DNA from: Zhihengliuella alba
Lineage (GTDB): Bacteria; Actinomycetota; Actinomycetes; Actinomycetales; Micrococcaceae
Assembly: GCF_039538765.1 (NCBI RefSeq)
Contig: NZ_BAABCJ010000001.1
Coordinates: 868,001 to 932,000, forward strand
Length of the DNA: 64,000 nt
Direction: 5' to 3'
Part shown: one piece after another, positions 19,561-27,541 of the stretch
How the letters are laid out: each line of letters starts with the position of its first letter
How positions within the stretch are numbered: the stretch's first letter is position 1
Made by a program: the position numbers and the translations under genes
Notes under the pieces: generated by a model
Database searches by the model: none
Seen by the model: only the letters and a program-made list of their open reading frames with translations
Told to the model about the DNA's origin: nothing

Positions 19561-21021
19561 ATGTCCCCTGCCCAGATCGGGTTCGCCATCCTGGTGCTCG
19601 GTGCCTTCCTCATCGTCGGGAAGCTCGTCCGCGTCAAGGTCAAATGGGTGCAGCGGCTCTTCCTGCCCAGCTCGATTATCGCCGGGGCCCTGCTCCTGCT
19701 GCTCGGGCCGCAGGTGCTCGGCAAACTGGCCGGCGGCTCTCTGGCCGAGTCCGGGATCTTCACCCCGCAGATCCTCGAGGTCTGGGGCGCGCTGCCGGGA
19801 CTGCTCATCAGCGTCGTGTTCGCCACGATGTTCCTGGGCCAGGACCTGCCCCGGTTCTCCCGCGCGGTGAAGCTGGTGGGCCCGCAGCTCAGCCTCGGCG
19901 TGGCCCTCGGGTCGGGACAGTACGTCGTGGGTCTGCTGCTCGCGATCCTGGTCCTGGTCCCCTTCTTCTCCGCCACGCCCATGGTGGGCGCGCTCATCGA
20001 GGTCGGCTTCGAGGGCGGCCACGGGACCGCGGCCGGCATGCGCGAGACGTTCCAGTCGCTCGGCTTCGACTCCGGCGCTGACCTCGCGGTGGGACTGGCG
20101 ACCGTGGGCATCGTCGGCGGCATCGTCATCGGCATCGGTCTGATCAACTGGGGCGCCCGCACCGGCCGGACGGAGTTCCTCAGCGGGCAGGTCTCCGCCT
20201 CCGTGGAGGAGCAGCGCGGACTCTTCCGCCGCGACGAGTACTACCCGGCCGCGACCATGACGTCCCGGCCCGCCTCCGTGGAACCGCTGGCACTGCATGT
20301 GGCCATCTGCGCCGTCGCGATCCTCGTGGGCTGGGCGATCCTCGAGGCGCTGCGCTGGATCGAGTCCGCGACCTACGGCAGCACCGAGATCCGCGACGGC
20401 GTCACCCTCGAGATCTTCGGCAGCGTCCCGCTCTTCCCGCTGGCGCTGCTCGGTGGCGTCATCGTGCAGGCGGCGGCCAAGGCGCTCCGGGTCGACCACC
20501 TGATCGACCACCAGATGATGCTCCGGATCCAGGGCCTGGCGCTGGACTTCCTGATCGTCTCCGCGATCGCCACCCTGTCCATCACGGCCATCGGCGAGAA
20601 CCTGGCGACCTTCCTGCTCCTGGCGGTCGCCGGCATCGCCTTCACCGTGGCGGTCTTCTACTTCTTCGCCCCCAAGGTCATCGGCCGCTTCTGGTTCGAG
20701 CGCGCGATCGGCGACTTCGGCCAGTCCATGGGCGTCACCGCGACCGGGCTGATCCTGATGCGCATCACCGACCCGGAGGCGAAGTCCCCCGCCTTCGAGG
20801 CGTTCGGCTACAAGCAGCTGGTCTTCGAGCCGTTCTTCGGCGGCGGGCTCGTGACGGCCATGGCCGTGCCGATCATTTTCTTCGTCGGCCCGTGGCCGCT
20901 GCTGATCGGCATGGGCATCCTGTTCCTCGTCGCGACCGTCGGCGGTCTGCTGGCCTTCGGCCCCACCGCCCGGCGGGAGCACCGGGAGCGGGCCGCGGAG
21001 CTCCAGCGCACCCCGGCCTGA
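19561..21021 (+). CDS. Sodium/glutamate symporter-like carrier (GltS/ESS family)
   Basis: 486 residues with 10 or more membrane helices. Two regions recall the GltS inverted-repeat reentrant loops: FLPSSIIAGALLLLLGP near residues 37-55 and the glycine-rich EVGFEGGHGTAAGM near residue 150. It lacks soluble domains. AAGGAG lies about 10 bases before the ATG. It is divergent from the formate/nitrite-channel gene with a shared 220-base control region. Substrate assignment to glutamate is by family resemblance only; such carriers may move other dicarboxylates or amino acids. Confidence 0.72.
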   Translation: MSPAQIGFAILVLGAFLIVGKLVRVKVKWVQRLFLPSSIIAGALLLLLGPQVLGKLAGGSLAESGIFTPQILEVWGALPGLLISVVFATMFLGQDLPRFSRAVKLVGPQLSLGVALGSGQYVVGLLLAILVLVPFFSATPMVGALIEVGFEGGHGTAAGMRETFQSLGFDSGADLAVGLATVGIVGGIVIGIGLINWGARTGRTEFLSGQVSASVEEQRGLFRRDEYYPAATMTSRPASVEPLALHVAICAVAILVGWAILEALRWIESATYGSTEIRDGVTLEIFGSVPLFPLALLGGVIVQAAAKALRVDHLIDHQMMLRIQGLALDFLIVSAIATLSITAIGENLATFLLLAVAGIAFTVAVFYFFAPKVIGRFWFERAIGDFGQSMGVTATGLILMRITDPEAKSPAFEAFGYKQLVFEPFFGGGLVTAMAVPIIFFVGPWPLLIGMGILFLVATVGGLLAFGPTARREHRERAAELQRTPA

Positions 21022-21043
21022 CGCCCGCGGCTCCGCGGCGGTC

Positions 21044-22369
21044 CTATCCGGCGGGGACGACGTCGGCGGCCAGATGCGAGCGCAGGGTGCGGCCGGCGTA
21101 GCCCCGGCGGAACCGGCCGCGTTCCTGCAGGATCGGGACCACGTGGTCGACGAAGTCCTCGATCCCCTGCGGCAGGGCCGGCGGCATGAGGTTGAAGCCG
21201 TCGGCGGCCCCGGCGTCGACCCACCGCTCGATCTCGTCGGCGACCGATTCCGGGGTGCCGACGAAGGTGGCGTGCCCGCCGCCGGCGGCCAGATAGCCGA
21301 GGAGCTCGCGGACCGTCGGCCGCTTGGACTCGATGATCCGCAGCACGGTGGCGTAGCGGCCCTGCGGCCCGGTGAACTCCTCGAGCGGTGGCAGCGGCGG
21401 CACTGGTGCATCGAGCTCCCAGCCGGACGTGTCTGTCCCGACGAAGAACGCGAGCTGGCGCAGCGAGTCCTCCACGGGCAGGAGCTCGTTGAGGGCTCGC
21501 TGGCGCTCGCGCGCCTCGGCCTCGGTGGCCCCGACGAAGGTGACGAGCCCGGGCATGACGACGACGTCGTCGGGGTCCCGGCCCAGGCGCCTGGCGCGGT
21601 CGCGGACGTCCTCCCGGTAGGCGCGCGCGGACTCGAGGTCCCAGGCCACGGCGTAGACCCCCTCCGCGTACCGGGCCGCGAGGTCGCGCCCCGGCCCGGA
21701 CGCGCCGGCCTGGAACAGGACCGGGCGCCCCTGCGGCGGCTGGGGCACGTTGAGCGGGCCGGCGACGTCGAACCACTCGCCGCGGTGGTTCACGGGCCGC
21801 AGCTGCTCCGTGTCGACGTAGGCGCCGTCCGCGTCGGCGAGGATCGCCGAACGGGGCCAGGAGTCCCAGAGCGCGGTCAGGGCGGAGACGAACTCCTCGG
21901 CCCGGCCGTACCGCTCGGCGTGGCCGGGCAGCGCGGGCATGGAGTGGTTGCGGGCCTCCTCATCGGTCATGGACGTCACGACGTTGACGCCGGCCCGGCC
22001 GCCGGAGATGTGGTCGAGCCCGGCCAGTTGCCGGGCGGCGTGGAACGGCGTCCAGAACGTGCTGGAGACCGTGGTGACCAGGCCGATCCGCTCGGTCGCC
22101 CGCGCGAGGGCGGCGAGGGTGGTGATGGGCTCCAGGAACCAGCGCGGGCCGCGGTCGATGCCGTCCAGGCCCACGGACTGGCCGTCGGCGAGGAAGATCG
22201 CGTCGAGGCCGCCGCGCTCGGCCGTGCGGGCCAGTTCCTCCCAGTAGGCGATGTCGCCCAGCCGGTCCACGCTCGAGTCGGGCGCTCGCCAGGCGGCGGC
22301 GTGGTGCCCGCAGCCGAAGGCGAAGAGGTTCAGGTGGATGCTCGGGCGGACGGCGGCGTCGTCCCCCAT
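21044..22369 (-). CDS. Flavin-dependent monooxygenase, NtaA/SnaA/DszA family
   Basis: 441 residues, a luciferase-like TIM-barrel two-component monooxygenase that uses reduced FMN from a separate reductase. Family signatures: SIHLNLFAFGCGHH at the N-terminus (a hallmark of NtaA/DszA-type proteins), then GLDAIFLADGQSVG and LATLNTVSSTFW-like TTVSSTFWTPFHAARQLA, and GRAGVNVVTSM. Members oxidise heterocycles, aminopolycarboxylates or sulfones. Its ATG overlaps the stop of the SDR gene by one base (TGATG), so both are translated from one mRNA that starts with a TPP riboswitch. A role in thiamine-related chemistry is therefore inferred. Confidence 0.87.
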   Translation of the reverse strand: MGDDAAVRPSIHLNLFAFGCGHHAAAWRAPDSSVDRLGDIAYWEELARTAERGGLDAIFLADGQSVGLDGIDRGPRWFLEPITTLAALARATERIGLVTTVSSTFWTPFHAARQLAGLDHISGGRAGVNVVTSMTDEEARNHSMPALPGHAERYGRAEEFVSALTALWDSWPRSAILADADGAYVDTEQLRPVNHRGEWFDVAGPLNVPQPPQGRPVLFQAGASGPGRDLAARYAEGVYAVAWDLESARAYREDVRDRARRLGRDPDDVVVMPGLVTFVGATEAEARERQRALNELLPVEDSLRQLAFFVGTDTSGWELDAPVPPLPPLEEFTGPQGRYATVLRIIESKRPTVRELLGYLAAGGGHATFVGTPESVADEIERWVDAGAADGFNLMPPALPQGIEDFVDHVVPILQERGRFRRGYAGRTLRSHLAADVVPAG

Positions 22370-23205
22370 CAGTTGTTCACCAGTCCGCCGTCAACCACCA
22401 GGTTCTGCCCGGTGGCGGCCCGGGACCACGGCGACGCGAAGAAGAGGACGGTGTCGGCGAACTCCTCCGGCGTGGTGACGGAGCCCAGCGGGGTCCCCGC
22501 CGCGATCGCGTCGAACACCGCCTCCGGGGTCGCGGCGCTGGCGTCCGTGGTGCGCAGCAGGCCGCCGCTGACCATGTTGACCCGGACCCCGCGCGGGCCC
22601 AGATCGGCGGCGAAGGTGCGCGTCAGCGACAGCAGGGCGGCCTTCGCGGCCGTGTAGTCGTGATACGGGACCACGGGGTTCTGGAAGAGGTTGGTCCCGA
22701 TGTTGACCACACGGCCGGAGCCGAGGGCGTCGAAGTCGGACAGAGCGGCCTGCACCACGTTCACGGCGCCCTGGACGGCGCCGGAGAACTGGTCGGCGAA
22801 GGCGTCGAAGCCGATCTCGTGCGCGCGGGCGCGTGCGTCGCCGTTGAAGGAGAAGTCGACCAGGGCGTTGTTGACCACCGTGGCGACGGGAGCGCCGAAG
22901 GCCTCGCGGCCGCGTGCGACGAGCGCGTCGACCTGGGCGCGGTCCCGCACGTCGGCCCGGACGACCACCGCCCGGCCGGGGTGCGCGGCCGCGATCTCCT
23001 CGGCCGCGTCCCGGCTGGAGTGGTAGCCCACGACGACGCGGGCACCGTGGCGGAGGAACGCCTCGGTGATGCTCCGGCCGAGCCCGCGGGCCCCGCCGGT
23101 GACGACGACGGTCTGCTCCGCGATCGGCGGCGCGGCCGTGGTGGCCGGGGTGCCTGTGGTGGAGGCGTCCCCGCGGTCTGCGGTGCCGGCTTCGGTGGTC
23201 GTCAT
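22369..23205 (-). CDS. Short-chain dehydrogenase/reductase, TPP-riboswitch controlled
   Basis: 278 residues, classical SDR. Cofactor loop VVTGGARGLGRSI (TGxxxGxG) at about residues 34-46, NNALV in place of the common NNAG, active-site Tyr-x3-Lys in YHDYTAAKAALL, and a C-terminal LVVDGGLV typical of FabG-like enzymes. The first 30 residues are a Thr/Ala-rich extension of doubtful meaning; a later start is possible. It is the first gene after the TPP riboswitch and overlaps the monooxygenase gene. From memory, comparative genomics has described TPP-regulated SDR genes of unknown function; this may be one of them. Confidence 0.88.
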   Translation of the reverse strand: MTTTEAGTADRGDASTTGTPATTAAPPIAEQTVVVTGGARGLGRSITEAFLRHGARVVVGYHSSRDAAEEIAAAHPGRAVVVRADVRDRAQVDALVARGREAFGAPVATVVNNALVDFSFNGDARARAHEIGFDAFADQFSGAVQGAVNVVQAALSDFDALGSGRVVNIGTNLFQNPVVPYHDYTAAKAALLSLTRTFAADLGPRGVRVNMVSGGLLRTTDASAATPEAVFDAIAAGTPLGSVTTPEEFADTVLFFASPWSRAATGQNLVVDGGLVNN

Positions 23206-23211
23206 GTGCGT

Positions 23212-23234
23212 GCCCTTCTGCTGGTGGCGAGGGC
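23212..23234 (-). promoter_or_regulatory. Ribosome-site sequestering hairpin (possible expression platform)
   Basis: On the minus strand GCCCT and AGGGC pair around a 13-base loop; the second arm overlaps the AGAAGGG ribosome site of the SDR gene. Two more pairs are possible beyond one mismatch. A translational switch is plausible but not proven. Confidence 0.4.
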
Positions 23235-23300
23235 GCGTGCGGACGCTCGGCGGCGCCGCCCTGGCGTCGCGCGCCGGGCGACCCGCGGAGGATCGCTGCA

Positions 23301-23376
23301 GACATCCCTACGCCAGTGCTAACTGGATCAGGTTCGACGGGTTCTCTCTCAGCCACCGCTGGTGGCGCCCCGAGTC
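23301..23376 (-). promoter_or_regulatory. TPP (thiamine pyrophosphate) riboswitch, THI element
   Basis: Reading the minus strand, all conserved blocks of the THI box are present in order: GACTCGGGG at the 5' side of P1/P2, CTGAGA in the pyrimidine-sensing loop, AACCCG, CCTGATCC, and GCGTAGGGATGTC closing P1. Binding of TPP normally turns such leaders off. It precedes the SDR-monooxygenase operon, with about 95 bases between aptamer and start codon for the expression platform. Confidence 0.95.
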
Positions 23377-23448
23377 ATTGCATGAGGACCGTACCACGGC
23401 CGCTGGTCCGCCGAGGCGCGGATCACGACGGCGACGCCTGCGTGACGC

Positions 23449-25137
23449 TCAGGCCTCCGTGACCGTGCCGGCCTCGACGCGCCAGTGCCGGTCCGTCCGC
23501 ACGGTCGCGAGCATGCGGCGGTCATGGGTGACCAGCAGCAGGGTCCCGTCGTAGCTCTCGAGCGCCTGCTCGAGCTGCTCGATCGCCGGCAGGTCCAGGT
23601 GATTGGTGGGCTCGTCGAGCACCAGCAGGTTGACGCCCTGCGCCTGCAGCACGGCCAGGCCGGCCCGGGTCCGCTCCCCCGGCGACAGCTCCCCGGCGGG
23701 ACGGTTCACGTGCTCGGCCTTGAGCCCGAACTTCGCCAGCAGCGTGCGGACCTCGCCGGACGCCATCTCCGGCAGCACGCGCTCGAACGCGGCGGCCAGC
23801 GGCTCGGGCCCGGCCAGCAGCGAGCGCGCCTGGTCGATCTCGCCGATCTGCACGCTCGGGCCGAGGCTCGCGGTCCCCTCGTCGGGACGGCGGCGGCCCA
23901 GCAGCGTGCGCAGCAGCGTGGACTTGCCGGCACCGTTGGGACCGGTGATGCCGATCCGCTCCCCCGCGTTGACCTGCAGCGACACCGGGCCGAGGGTGAA
24001 CTCGCCCTGCCGGACCACGGCACCGCTGAGCGTGGAGACGACCGAGCTCGAGCGCGGCGCCGCACCGATCGTGAAGGCCAGCTGCCACTCCTTCCGCGGC
24101 TCCTCGACCTCCTCCAGCCGGGCGATCCGGCTCTCCATCTGCCGTACCTTCTGCGCCTGCTTCTCGCTGGACTCGGTGGACGCCTTCCGCTTGATCTTGT
24201 CGTTGTCCGGCGACTTCTTCATCGCGTTCCGCACGCCCTGGCTGGACCACTCCCGCTGGGTGCGCGCCCGCGAGACCAGGTCGGCCTTCTTCTCGGCGAA
24301 CTCGTCGTACTTCTCCTGCAGGTGGCGCCGGACGGTCGCCCGCTCCTCGAGGTAGGCGTCGTAGCCGCCGCCGTACACCCGGTTGGAGCCCTGCGCCAGG
24401 TCCAGCTCGAGCACCCGGGTGACGCACCGGGCCAGGAACTCGCGGTCGTGGCTGACCAGCACCACTCCCCCGCGCAGTCCGCGGACGAACTCCTCCAGCC
24501 GCTCGAGCCCGTCCAGGTCGAGGTCGTTCGTCGGCTCGTCCAACAGGACGACGTCGAACCGCGAGAGCAGGAGCGCCGCCAGCCCCACGCGCGAGGCCTG
24601 CCCGCCGGAGAGCGACGTCATGAGCATCTGCTCGGCGCGGTCGGCGGTGAGCGGCCCGTCCAGGTCCAGGCCGAGCTCGGCGAGCACCACCGGGAGCCGC
24701 TCGTCGAGGTCGGCGGCGCCGCTGGCGAGCCACCGGTCGAGCGCCGCAGCGTACACGTCGCCGGGGTCCTGGCCGCCGTCCCGATGACCGGTTCCGGCGT
24801 CGGGGTCGGCGAGCGCCAGCGCCGCGGCCTCCATGCTGCGCGTGGCCTCGGCGCACCCGGTCCGGCGGCCGATGTACTCGGTCACGGTCTCCCCGGGGAC
24901 GCGCTCGTGCTCCTGCGGCAGCCAGCCGACGAACGCGTCGGCCGGCGAGAGGGTGACGCTCCCGGCCTGGGGTGCCTCGACGCCGGCGAGGAGCTTGAGC
25001 AGCGTCGACTTGCCGGCGCCGTTCGCTCCCACCACGCCGACCACGTCGCCGGGCGCGACCGTCAGGTCGAGGGAGTCGAAGAGCGTGCGGTGGCCGTACC
25101 CGCCGGCGAGGCCGTGGGCGACGAGGGTTGCGGTCAT
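23449..25137 (-). CDS. ABC-F family ATPase
   Basis: 562 residues, two ABC cassettes without membrane domain. Cassette 1: GANGAGKSTLL (about residue 38), signature LSGGQASRVGLA, Walker B VVLLDEPTNDLD. A charged linker follows, with a coiled-coil-like KKSPDNDKIKRKASTE stretch. Cassette 2: GPNGAGKSTLLR, LSPGERTRAGLA, LLVLDEPTNHLD. These proteins act on ribosomes (translation rescue or antibiotic protection). No antibiotic-resistance subtype can be assigned by eye. Single gene, ATG start, no clear ribosome site. Confidence 0.92.
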   Translation of the reverse strand: MTATLVAHGLAGGYGHRTLFDSLDLTVAPGDVVGVVGANGAGKSTLLKLLAGVEAPQAGSVTLSPADAFVGWLPQEHERVPGETVTEYIGRRTGCAEATRSMEAAALALADPDAGTGHRDGGQDPGDVYAAALDRWLASGAADLDERLPVVLAELGLDLDGPLTADRAEQMLMTSLSGGQASRVGLAALLLSRFDVVLLDEPTNDLDLDGLERLEEFVRGLRGGVVLVSHDREFLARCVTRVLELDLAQGSNRVYGGGYDAYLEERATVRRHLQEKYDEFAEKKADLVSRARTQREWSSQGVRNAMKKSPDNDKIKRKASTESSEKQAQKVRQMESRIARLEEVEEPRKEWQLAFTIGAAPRSSSVVSTLSGAVVRQGEFTLGPVSLQVNAGERIGITGPNGAGKSTLLRTLLGRRRPDEGTASLGPSVQIGEIDQARSLLAGPEPLAAAFERVLPEMASGEVRTLLAKFGLKAEHVNRPAGELSPGERTRAGLAVLQAQGVNLLVLDEPTNHLDLPAIEQLEQALESYDGTLLLVTHDRRMLATVRTDRHWRVEAGTVTEA

Positions 25138-25195
25138 CCGCCCATTCTCCCACTGCCGTCCCGCCGCCGCGGTCCCGGCCGCTCACTGGCGCTCG

Positions 25196-25237
25196 CTCAG
25201 TCGCGCCCGCCCAGTCGCGGCGACTCAGTCCCGCCCG
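25196..25237. repeat. 14-bp tandem repeat, three copies, over a stop codon
   Basis: Units CTCAGTCGCGCCCG, CCCAGTCGCGGCGA and CTCAGTCCCGCCCG lie end to end. The third contains the stop codon (25225-25227, minus strand) of the DUF421 gene, so the array extends the 3' end of that gene. Confidence 0.75.
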
Positions 25238-25752
25238 GGCCGCTGGCCGACGTCGAGTCCCTCGAGCGCGGACGCGTCGCCCCAGTCCTGCGCGCCGATC
25301 ACGCTGAGCGTCCCGTTGGTCTCCAGGACGACGGCGGCGACGTCGCCGAGGTCTCCCCGTCCGGTCTGCCGCACGGCCTGGCGGACCTCGCTCTCCGTCA
25401 TCCGGTGGCGGCGCAGGGCGTCGGCGTCCATCCGGCCGTGCAGGAGCAGCACGTCCGGCTCGGCCGTGACCGCCTTCTTGAATCCGGGCCAGCGGGACGC
25501 GATGAGCGCCACGAGCAGCTGCAGCGACGCGAGCACGGCGAAGGCCGCCGCGCCCTCCGTCCAGGAGACGTCGGCGCTGAGCAGGATGGTCGCGAGCGTG
25601 GAGCCGAACGCCACGGTGACCACGAAGTCGAAGGCGTTGAGCTGGGCCAGGGTCCGCTTCCCGGTGAGCCGCAGGACGACGACGAGCGTCGCGTAGGCGG
25701 CCGCGCCGACCAGCACGATGCGCAGGAGGTCTGACCAGGAATCGAACCACAT
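25225..25752 (-). CDS. YetF/DUF421-family membrane protein
   Basis: 175 residues: three hydrophobic helices in the first 85 residues (including LRIVLVGAAAYATLVVVLRL), then a soluble C-terminal domain. The pair GKRTLAQLNAFDFVVTVAFGSTLA is the DUF421 hallmark (KRTxAQMxxFDFV); the C-terminal part contains MTESEVRQAVRQTG and a strand LETNGTLSVI. Start ATG 25750-25752 precedes the first helix correctly. Function of the family is unknown. The next gene is divergent, about 85 bases away. Confidence 0.85.
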   Translation of the reverse strand: MWFDSWSDLLRIVLVGAAAYATLVVVLRLTGKRTLAQLNAFDFVVTVAFGSTLATILLSADVSWTEGAAAFAVLASLQLLVALIASRWPGFKKAVTAEPDVLLLHGRMDADALRRHRMTESEVRQAVRQTGRGDLGDVAAVVLETNGTLSVIGAQDWGDASALEGLDVGQRPGRD

Positions 25753-25836
25753 GGGCACAGCGTGCCGCAGCGGGGCTGCCCCGTCCAGCCCGCCCGCGTC
25801 GCCGCGGCCCCGGCCGGCGTGCGGCAGACTGGTCCC

Positions 25837-26277
25837 GTGGACGACGTACGCGTACCCCCGGGACCCGGCGCGCCGCACGGGCTCAGGGTCCCGGCGGCGG
25901 AGCTGGTCGAGCAGTTCTCGCGCTCCTCCGGTCCGGGCGGCCAGGGCGTCAATACCGCGGACTCCCGGGTCCAGCTGAGCCTGGATCTGGGGACGACGAC
26001 GGCGCTCGACCCCGTGCAGCGCCGACGGGTCCTGGACCGGCTGGCGGAGCGATGCACCGGGAGCATCCTGACCATCGACGCCTCCGAGCACCGGTCGCAG
26101 TGGCGGAACCGGGCGGCCGCGCGGCAACGGCTCGCCGAGCTCCTGCGCGACGCCGTCGTACCCGTCCCGCCGCGGCGGGCGACCCGCCCCACCCGCGGCT
26201 CGCAGCGGCGCCGGATCGTGGCCAAGCGGCAGCGCTCCGAGGTCAAGCGCAACCGGCGAGACCCGCGGCACGAATGA
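25837..26277 (+). CDS. arfB: Alternative ribosome-rescue hydrolase ArfB (YaeJ)
   Basis: 146 residues. One RF-1-type domain carrying the GGQ motif in SGPGGQGVNTADSRVQL (residues 32-48), then a linker and a basic C-terminal tail (GSQRRRIVAKRQRSEVKRNRR) that in this family inserts into the empty mRNA channel of stalled ribosomes. No codon-recognition domain, as expected. GTG at 25837-25839 gives the normal family N-terminus; a CAGACT box lies six bases before it, so the transcript may be leaderless. Release of peptidyl-tRNA from non-stop ribosomes is the known family role. Confidence 0.9.
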   Translation: MDDVRVPPGPGAPHGLRVPAAELVEQFSRSSGPGGQGVNTADSRVQLSLDLGTTTALDPVQRRRVLDRLAERCTGSILTIDASEHRSQWRNRAAARQRLAELLRDAVVPVPPRRATRPTRGSQRRRIVAKRQRSEVKRNRRDPRHE

Positions 26278-26294
26278 CCCCGGTGAAGCCGGGG
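26278..26294 (+). terminator. Hairpin right after arfB
   Basis: 6-bp stem CCCCGG / CCGGGG with a 5-base loop, starting at the base after the stop codon. Short and without U-tract, so efficiency is uncertain. Confidence 0.45.
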
Positions 26295-26340
26295 CCGATT
26301 CGCCCCTGCGCGTGCAACATCGCATGAAGGACGCCGGCCT

Positions 26341-27183
26341 TCAGCCCCGGTCTCGCTGAAGCTCGCGCCTCACCAGTTGGAAGAGCCTCGTAGGATCGCT
26401 CGTAGCACCTGCACATCCCCGGCTCAATGCTTCTTGCTCGTGCTCCTGCCGGTCCGACCCGGAGTACACGATGACCGGCGTTCGATGGCGTTGATCCTGC
26501 ATCGCTTCGAGCAGCACGTACCCTTCGCGCGGCCCTTCCCTGCGACCCATGTCGGTGATCACGACTCCGAACTCATTGCCGTCCAGGAGATCCAGCGCAC
26601 GAGAAGTGCTGTCGACCCATACGGTGGCGATACCTGCCGCTCGCAATGCAGCCCGTTCCAGAACTATCGATGCAGGATCGTCGTCGACCCAGAGAACTGG
26701 AGCAACCTTGTCCACCACCATTGACGACAGGCTCTCGGTGACTTCGGAGGCCCGCGAGGGGTTCATGTCATGCCCGGTGCGGTTCCGCTGCGCCTCGTTG
26801 AGGTACCTCAGGATTTCGTCGGTATTGGTATGGGCAGATCTCGCACTCTCGGCAGCGGCGAAAGACGTTCCTTTGATTTTTTCCAGGACCGCCCTGTGAC
26901 GTTCACTGTCGTTAGCGGCCTCTTCCGATTGGATGTGATAAATCGCTGCCGCTAGCACAATCGCGAAAGCGGTAGCCGCGAAGGAGAGCAACGATGTGAG
27001 ATTTAATCCAATGTTGGCCAGTTCCGTCTCAAAGTCGAAAGCGAGGGTTCCCGCACCCCATAATATTGCCAAGATGAGCGTGATGGTCACGACGCCATAC
27101 ACACCGCTCTTGATGGCTTTCCCGAATGTTCCCTGAGGCCGATCGATCTCGGCGGAGACATCTCCGCCCCTATTGGACGTCAT
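26341..27183 (-). CDS. Membrane-anchored atypical receiver-domain protein
   Basis: 280 residues. Two membrane helices (about 26-49 and 60-83), a helical linker (85-155), then a receiver-like domain (161-275). The domain keeps the acidic pocket (D167-D169 in VLWVDDDP), a candidate phospho-acceptor Asp211 (VVITDMGR) and Ser241, but the conserved Lys before the last helix is missing (GATSDP). The VLWVDD...TDMGR pattern is that of a receiver subgroup often found in accessory islands. GC is visibly lower than in all neighbours (27061-27120 has 29 G/C of 60). No kinase or output domain is nearby. Probably horizontally acquired. Confidence 0.72.
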   Translation of the reverse strand: MTSNRGGDVSAEIDRPQGTFGKAIKSGVYGVVTITLILAILWGAGTLAFDFETELANIGLNLTSLLSFAATAFAIVLAAAIYHIQSEEAANDSERHRAVLEKIKGTSFAAAESARSAHTNTDEILRYLNEAQRNRTGHDMNPSRASEVTESLSSMVVDKVAPVLWVDDDPASIVLERAALRAAGIATVWVDSTSRALDLLDGNEFGVVITDMGRREGPREGYVLLEAMQDQRHRTPVIVYSGSDRQEHEQEALSRGCAGATSDPTRLFQLVRRELQRDRG

Positions 27184-27541
27184 TTCTACCCACCCGACTC
27201 CCGATGACGGACGCTGGAACCGAATTCAACCACCTCCGTCGTTCGAGGGGAATATCGGGCCGCACGAGCGCCCGTGTCAGCAACTGGGCCAGTGAAGGCC
27301 CAAAGTTGTTCGTGTGAGTCCGCAGCGTTCGAGAACACGCGCTGCACTCTCCACCGGACACGGACAGGGATTCGCCAGCTGGCCAGCGCGGTAGGCGCAT
27401 TCGGGCTGACGTGGCGACAGCCGTCCGACGAGGCTCACAAGGCGTTCGCCGCACCAGCACGAGTGCCGTCGGACGAACCGCATCCTCACGGAGGGTGAGC
27501 CCTGAGCCGCTCAGGCTCGAACCTCCTGCGGGCGCGGACTC
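27184..27541. other. 358-base interval without recognisable gene
   Basis: Short open frames exist on both strands here, but none has a ribosome site, family resemblance or codon pattern that supports coding. The left part is lower in GC and belongs to the leader of the receiver-like gene; the right part returns to normal GC. It may contain the junction of an acquired segment. No repeats or insertion-sequence ends were found. Confidence 0.4.

Noticed and set aside
18484..21411. Apparent 975-residue fusion ending in the formate/nitrite channel
   Set aside because: The first two thirds are antisense to the glutamate-carrier gene and compositionally odd; the true start at 19338 has a -10 box and gives normal family length.
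23281..23390. GGTTCGAC-containing structured stretch as a tRNA
   Set aside because: The conserved blocks are those of a TPP riboswitch on the minus strand, which explains the whole structure.
27170..27498. Three short open frames as possible genes or transposase remnants
   Set aside because: No family resemblance, ribosome site or terminal repeats; the frames overlap on both strands.
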